Origin: Fasciola hepatica
Taxonomy: Eukaryota; Platyhelminthes; Trematoda; Plagiorchiida; Fasciolidae
Direction of reading: 5' to 3'
Length of the DNA stretch: 64,000 nucleotides
NCBI GenBank assembly: GCA_948099385.1
Contig: CANUEZ040000024.1
Location: forward strand, 19,542,001-19,606,000
Below are positions 58,001-64,000 of this stretch, in pieces (within the stretch, counting starts at the first letter, position 1; each line of letters opens with the position of its first letter). The notes beneath the pieces were generated by a model. It did no database searches. It was not told the DNA's origin and saw only the letters and a list, made by a program, of their open reading frames with translations. Both the position numbers and the translations under genes were made by a program.

Positions 58001-59880
58001 TCACCCAGGTCGAGTCCAAATGAAGACCCTTCCGACCATCTTCTATCTGAGTCCGTCTACCGGTTATTTAGGCTCCCGACAATCGAGATGTGATTCCTCA
58101 TCCCAACGGCTTGCCGCAAATAAACCATGGAGTTTATTTCTTCCTGCAGTTGCCGGAGAGCTGCGGTATGCGCAGGTGACGACAGACGTTTCATCGCCGG
58201 AGTTCGGAGTGAGAGCTACCTCCAGGGTGTTAGGTTTCGCAAAGAGGGTGCACTGTGTTCGCTTCAGGTGTTCAGGTGCAGCCAGTGGAGCCCCTCCGGC
58301 CTACTTTGCCCACTCCACTGTCCAGCCCACTGCTCGACCGCCCCGATGGTCAAAGTGGCTCTGTTAACATTATCGCAGAAAGGTGTCTCCTAGAGAGTAG
58401 TGAAGCCTGCTCTATTGGCCTATACTTCGAGTTCCTTACTCTTGGTTCTTACCATGCAGACATAGCTACAAAGGGCCTCTAGGCCCTTCTGCTCCCGCGG
58501 GCATTTTTCTTGACCTGAGTTTCTGCACCCTTAAGCTCCCTTGAAGGGCGAGCTTATTTTTGTACGGAGTTTAACAGGTGGATTGCAGAGAGGCCACGGC
58601 TTTGCTTCAGGCAGTCTGTAAGTGTCTCCCTTCCTAAAATGTGATATCCTGTATTGGCGGTAATCCGTAATGTGCTCTGCTAAGGGATTACTTTCTGCTT
58701 CAACCTACTATGATGATTTCTGAAGGTTGTCGGTACCTGGGGTGCACTAATTTTTACCTGCTCCACTTCAACAAAATGTCTTCTATGTTATGTTTATGAA
58801 GCTATAATCACGCTTGGTGTTAATGCTGGGTTCACGTCTACTGAGCCTACCAGGAGATAGAGGGTATTTTCCGTTTTGCTGCTAAGTAAAGGCACCTATG
58901 GAGGGGCCCAAATTTCACTGAGTGGGGTGCGGCTCTAGTCTGGTTTTCTGTGTTGGGCCCCCACCTCTTGTCCACGAGGGCCTTTTCGACAATACCCGCA
59001 ATGGGATTCACACAAGTTCCGAGGTCGACCACACCTCGTCGGAGTTTCATCTTTCTCCGATTGGAGGGCCAGCGGAATGCTTCGTGAATGCTGCTTACCA
59101 GCTTGTCTGTTTGTCTACCCGTGGCTAATTCGGCCCTTAATTGAAGCCCTGAGGTCGCTCTGGCAAGGATCTGTAACCCACCTCGAGGTTTCTTAACCAT
59201 CCTGCTGGCGGACAACAGGGGAGGGGAGTCCTAAGGCCTTTAGAGTAGACTAGAGATGTTGCCAAGCGGACCAAAGAGAAGGGGATTGCCTTGCTCTGTA
59301 ATGACGTCTTTTGGGCACATGCAGTATTTTAGCCCCCGTTGCTCCCTGTACGATGTCCAGTTTTGAAGTCACCTTTCCCCATCTTAATAAGGTTCCTTCT
59401 TTAAGTGCGAGCATTTTGTGTCCGAGCTTTTTTATGACCCATCGAATTATTCGACCGACTTAAGACAGTAGCTGTTTGCCTTAACCAGCGTGTCAGGGAA
59501 ATCCGCTCTGGCCCCCAACGATTCCCATAAATGTAAAATTCCATGGAGGATATTTTGCTGCTTCACTCGCATAGTCAAAGCCTGCAGATGTCGCGTCTTA
59601 CACCCTTTTGAACTTCAAGCTCGCAGCTTTTTCCGCCGAGGAGGAACTACAACAGTGAGTCTTATTCCAGGCTATCCTTGCAGCCAGTGCGATGCATTCT
59701 CCCCACACCCCACTAAAAATAGGATGGAAACAGAAATTTATCCCCCCAAAACTGGAGGCATTGCACAGGGTGAGCTTTCAGTGAGTATTTATGTATCAAG
59801 GAGAAATGGTCTTTGGCGACGCCCCTCAGAAAGACCCCAAGTGTGCACTTCTGTCTCTCCAGTGAAAACGACCAGCCCCA
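52025..59880. other. Unassigned DNA with long open frames
   Basis: No recognised gene or mobile-element domain. The longest frame is minus 53953-53195 (252 codons), with overlapping frames on the plus strand (53610-53855, 54141-54344). Others lie at 57864-58367 (+) and 59215-58847 (-). Compositions are ordinary and no catalytic motif, signal peptide or splice-consistent exon series was seen. The sequence could be a decayed element of a type not recognised by eye. Confidence 0.35.
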
Positions 59881-59889
59881 ACCGGCAGA

Positions 59890-60060
59890 GTTGATCTCGT
59901 TTCGCTTATGATCGAGGGCCACCTTGAATTCTTGAAAGGCCCTCTGTTTGACCACTCCCTCTAGCAGCCCAATCCAGTAGTCAACCAGCCTACCGCTGAA
60001 CTGAGATCTGGCTGTCAACGTGGATATAAAGTTCTGCCCGTTTACCCTAGAGCAAGTACT
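59890..60060 (-). pseudogene. Probable CR1-like LINE 3' end fragment
   Basis: Minus-strand reading from about 60020 is R-S-Q-F-S-G-R-L-V-D-Y-W-I-G-L-L-E-G-V-V, then F-Q-E-F-K-V-A-L-D-H. This fits the F-S-x-R-V-V-x-x-W-N-x-L-P-E-x-V-V-x-A-x-x-V-x-x-F-K-x-x-L-D signature ending CR1-type RT proteins (compare 28743 and 37600). The frame then runs on to 59713 without known motifs. Confidence 0.6.
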
Positions 60061-63000
60061 GGGTTAAAAAATATCGGTAAAAAGCACTGCTGAGCCGGGT
60101 GAATCATACTAATTCTTGCAGATCCCGACAGGTGTGCTCCTGGATATTGCCCTGCACTTTGCACGGGAGGCTATCTGGACCAAGCACTTTAGTTTCCCCA
60201 TTTTAAGCAAGGTTTCACTCGCGGTACAGTCATGCAAACCTTAGGTAAAACGCGTGTACGATAGTTTGGCCCAAATTTTTCACCATCTTGTGTTCTCTCT
60301 GTTACTTGAACATTTCCAGTGAGGTGGAAGATGGTTCGCCAGATAATGGGACAATAAGACAACAGGACAATGCGACGATGAGAAAGTGGGAGAGCGTTCA
60401 TGATATAAATCTTGACAGTGACTTGGTTCTGGTATTGACAGTTAGCTAAAAGATAGATCGTTAAAGGACGGGAAGGGGTTCAAGACACTGGCCTTGGCCG
60501 CATTTTGCTTCTTATGTTTTCGGCAAGTTTGCAGATGAATCACAGATCAACGGGCAAGGGTTTGGGTTTTGCATTATTCCATTTAGTTTCCGTAGCGGGA
60601 ACGATTTTGGCCAGCAGAATCCACTAGGATCCCCTGTAGTGATTCTTTGAGTCATACTTCACCACATCTTTGCCGTTTTCCCAGTCTTTTGACAAACGTT
60701 TCTGACCCGGCGAAGACATATATGGGTCATATACTGGAAGAGATGAGATATTTTGAGAGCCGATCAGAGTAACCCGGGTAAATATTACCCAGCCCAGCAG
60801 AATCTGGGGTGTAAAATTCTCCAAGGTGCTTGAGCACGACATAGTCCTATCCAGATAAATCACTAGTGGCAGAAAGAAGACCCGCCCTATTTGCACTCCA
60901 CTACCCATTCTGTGCACAGTGCTGACTTGACCCGCAGGAGCGTCTATTTTGCTTTGGTTTTCCGAAGCACATCCACGATCAAGTGCTTTAAGAGACCTTG
61001 GTGCTTCCTTCAACAGGTTACTAAACGGCACCCTGTTTTCCAATGCGTCTTTGGCCGCTTTTTCGCCTACTGGGCCAACTTAACCCCGTGGTCGGGCTAA
61101 GCACGTCGCCGTCGGTTCACCAGATGATTTCTGTGCTTGGCATAGTGAATACAGTTTCAATGACTCCCAAAGGCTCTGATAACCCATCTTCTTTTCCTAC
61201 TCTTGAAGGCCTTGCCCATTGCAACCTTCCATATTGGTCTGCCGTCCAACCTCCTGCGCACTGAATAAGCGAACTCGTTTTGATGATCAGTGGAGACCTC
61301 TCAGTTGTCTGCCAGAGCTGCCTCGCATCGGTATCTTTTGCCACCTTCCTTATTTTGATCCACAGCTTCCGCACCAGGCCTAGCCATTCCCACACCTCAA
61401 GAGCCTCTAAAATACCTCGAGGCCATTATAGAGTGACTATCATACAGCGATGGTAGAAATCATGTGGCGGCTGCCACCCAGTAGCGCACAACTCTGAAGC
61501 TCAGATACGTCATTTCTGTCGTACAGTACTGTGATATCCCACAAAAGTGGTAAACAAACATTTTAATCTGGTATCCTACTCGACTTGTTTGTCCAAAATA
61601 TTTACAAGCAGTCTCCCTAAAGGGCTTTCCTCCCACTACCCTGCAGCGCACCATTTAACTATTCAGTCAATGTTTGATAGGTTTTGGTCTCCCGCTATGA
61701 TGGTTCATAGTGCATCATTGAGTAGCCCAGTTAGAATTCACAGTAGTAGAAAGAACCAACCTGAGGCGGCGTAGTCTTGAAATTAAATAGCTGATGAGAA
61801 GTCGATTTGCCCTGGAAAACGATAAAAGTTCGTTCATATTGTGCATCACTGAGGCGGAAATTGCACGATTTCATCGTTCATTCCATGGTAATCATAGTTT
61901 ACATTGAATAAATCTGGGTATTTAACCCTTCTTTCACTGGCTTTGCCGCTGCTGTTCCTCGGCTGGGCCAGTGGCCATATACAAACGAACACACTGGCTG
62001 CGAGCTCCTCTCATCTTCTCCCACTATGAAGCTTGTTCTTTGCTTTTTGACGCAATTTGCCAAATCAAACGGTGCTAAAAGGGCAGACTGGGCTTGCAAC
62101 CGTGGTTTCCGTGCGACCAGAGTTGTAGTCTTGTAATCATGAAGCATGGGCACAAATGTTTTCCGATCATGTATTCATCTTCTGTTTATGGCACAGGGTT
62201 GGGAAAAACTAGCCAACACTGGTTGGTAAACAGGCGGAGCAACAAGAGGCCATCGATTAGTGAGCTGGAAAACAAATGCACATCTGGTAATTTCTCATTT
62301 ATGCGTGTGTATATTCGCTCTTTTTCTATTACCTCTTAGTTGGAATTACAGCTCTGCTGGACAGGAGCCTTCAGAGGTTAACTGGTATACACGACTTCGG
62401 ATGCCGATTTGAGTGCCGTCTGGTATCCAGGTTGGGCTGAGTCTTCAGTCTTCAGTCTTTTACATGAGGGCGTATTTATTTACGCCGCTTCCGAAGAGTC
62501 TATTCTTGGTACTTGAGCGCTTCCTGCGAACTTATAAATCAGCTCTGCTCTTCTAAAAGCTGCAAGTGTAAAAAATACTTGCTTGGTTTGCTCCAAGCCC
62601 TCGAGCATTTGTGATAGAGCCCTAAGATGTGAACATTACTTAGATTGGCTGCATCTTACATGCTCCACCGCGAATGCACGGTTATATTTTGCTCGGGTTA
62701 AGGGTCCTTCACTATACCCGCAGTTTTAGCGCGCCTCAAGCACCTCGCCAAGTGACACTGCTTGTGTGTTGCCCTTGGAAGTGCTGGGTGCCAAGTCTCT
62801 GGATAGAATATGTGCCTAACCTCTGAGTATACCCTCTGCCATGTCTGTGGATAAACTTTACGCCAAGTCCTAGCATACATTGTCGCCTAATAAAGCCGTC
62901 GCTCCCCGAAACTAGAGCTCTCCAGGGCCGGGATGCATGCAAAAGCCGATTCTGCTCCTACCACCCGAGAGGTTAACAAACTGCCCAAGATCGGTCAAGG

Positions 63001-64000
63001 GCAAAACGTACCATTCATTTGCAGTGCCGCTGAAGGCGACAAACGTTGGTCAGCCCCTTGTCAGAAGCCGAGTGGCTGCTCCCGCAAGTGACAACGCGCA
63101 ACTCTGCCCCGCTCAGCGACAGTCACCTAGCTTGTGGGCTAAAGCTACACTTCGTCGAAGGCAAAGTGCCCCCAACCAAGATACAGGTCTTCCTGGCGGC
63201 AAATCTTCCAGAGGCTGAGGCGGTCGCCCCACTAGAAGGTCTCTGTCAGGATTTGGCACTTAAATGTGCAGTGCCCGGAAAACTATTTAATTAAAACGGG
63301 GAGGAATTGGTGAATAAATGCTAGCCAAGGCCACACATGGGCTGTGAAAACAAGGAAAGACGGCCAAACAGGGTCACGGAAGGTAATCCTTGTTTCTAGA
63401 GCCCAGGCCCTCTCAGCATTCCAAGAGTCATATCAATTGAAAGATGAAAACATTCAAATTCACCGTGATTAAGGTCCTGAGGCGCAGAAGATGGTGTTAC
63501 CCAAGGGGTTTCGGGAAAGCCGTACAAATAGAGGAAAAAGGTCGTGCACAGGGGATTTTCGGGTCCAAAGCAAGAGGCTGCAGATCAAGTGACGGCGGCT
63601 AACTGCTATTTGCCAACTGCCCCCACCTATCGAACACACAGTAGAGGCTAGCGTGCTACCCTCGGGGGTAAAGGGATGTGCCGAGTTCAAGCTGTCGACT
63701 GTCTTGAATCTTTGGATGAAAGAGACGAGTCCGAGTATGCGTGTTACATTACGTACCGTGGCCGGTTGCTTTGACAGAAACGCTGCTCATAGAGGATGTC
63801 TTAGATTCGGAGGCGGCTACTGCTGGTCCTGAGCTACTCCTTGTAAGCAGGTGCCAGACCGGAGAAGGCGGCGGCGTCTGTTTGTTCTTCAGGTCGGATA
63901 TAACTTCACCATGACCAGATTCTTATTCAATCAGAACCCAATGGTGGATCCTTACGGCGTCATCTGAAGATGGCCACAGGTCGGTATGAGTCCGTTGGCG
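60061..64000. other. Unassigned DNA to the end of the window
   Basis: No gene recognised. The frame 63046-63294 (+) encodes a plausible globular stretch (F-V-E-G-K-V-P-P-T-K-I-Q-V-F-L-A-A-N-L, then E-G-L-C-Q-D-L-A-L-K-C) ending at TAA, with no family match from memory. A second frame overlaps it at 62937-63218. Confidence 0.35.

Overview
This is nuclear DNA from an animal, and most probably from a parasitic flatworm (Neodermata: fluke or pseudophyllidean tapeworm). The grounds are a CsRn1-clade Ty3/gypsy element with the Cys-His-Cys-Cys gag motif first described in liver fluke, abundant RTE-like and CR1/jockey-like LINEs, tRNA-headed short repeats, and a spliced host gene whose small introns are only 33-38 bp. 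The species cannot be fixed from sequence alone. No bacterial gene, operon or CRISPR array is present.

One host gene is recognised. Five consecutive coding exons on the minus strand (28349-28169, 28130-28034, 27998-27899, 27865-27664 and 7529-6498) encode a Max-like protein X (MLX / Bigmax) homologue: the bHLH basic region with the H-E-R E-box code, the helix-loop-helix, the leucine zipper, and the C-terminal dimerisation/cytoplasmic-localisation domain. The first four exons are packed into 686 bp. The last is inferred to lie 20.1 kb away across an intron filled with mobile elements, and it adds a Ser/Asn-rich tail of more than 300 residues. Exons encoding the N terminus were not found and should lie above 28350 or outside the window.

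Region by region. 1-6.4 kb: microsatellite and unique non-coding DNA, with a possible MLX polyadenylation site near 5985. 6.5-7.5 kb: last MLX exon. 7.9-27.4 kb: the giant MLX intron, holding an RTE LINE (minus) split by a tRNA-derived SINE, a second RTE piece, a 2.4-kb IS630-Tc1-mariner transposon with about 370-bp terminal inverted repeats and a TA duplication, itself split by a later RTE 3' fragment and sitting in another RTE, an (AT)48 tract, a decayed gypsy element, two more LINE pieces and further SINE copies. 27.6-28.35 kb: MLX exons. 28.4-38.0 kb: a CR1-like LINE (minus) split by a complete 5.67-kb CsRn1-type retrotransposon (412-bp LTRs, TACT duplication, gag, pol), then a second CR1 3' end. 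38.2-40.0 kb: an unclassified repeat and a diverged 5' half of a second CsRn1-type element. 40.6-48.9 kb: decayed LINEs on the plus strand. 48.9-64 kb: mostly unassigned DNA with one further copy of the unclassified repeat, a probable CR1 3' end near 60 kb and several open frames without recognisable function.

The mobile elements are nearly all broken, by premature stops, frameshifts or 5' truncation. The best preserved is the CsRn1-type element, whose two LTRs differ at only two positions by eye and which carries what looks like a textbook -1 ribosomal frameshift signal between gag and pol.
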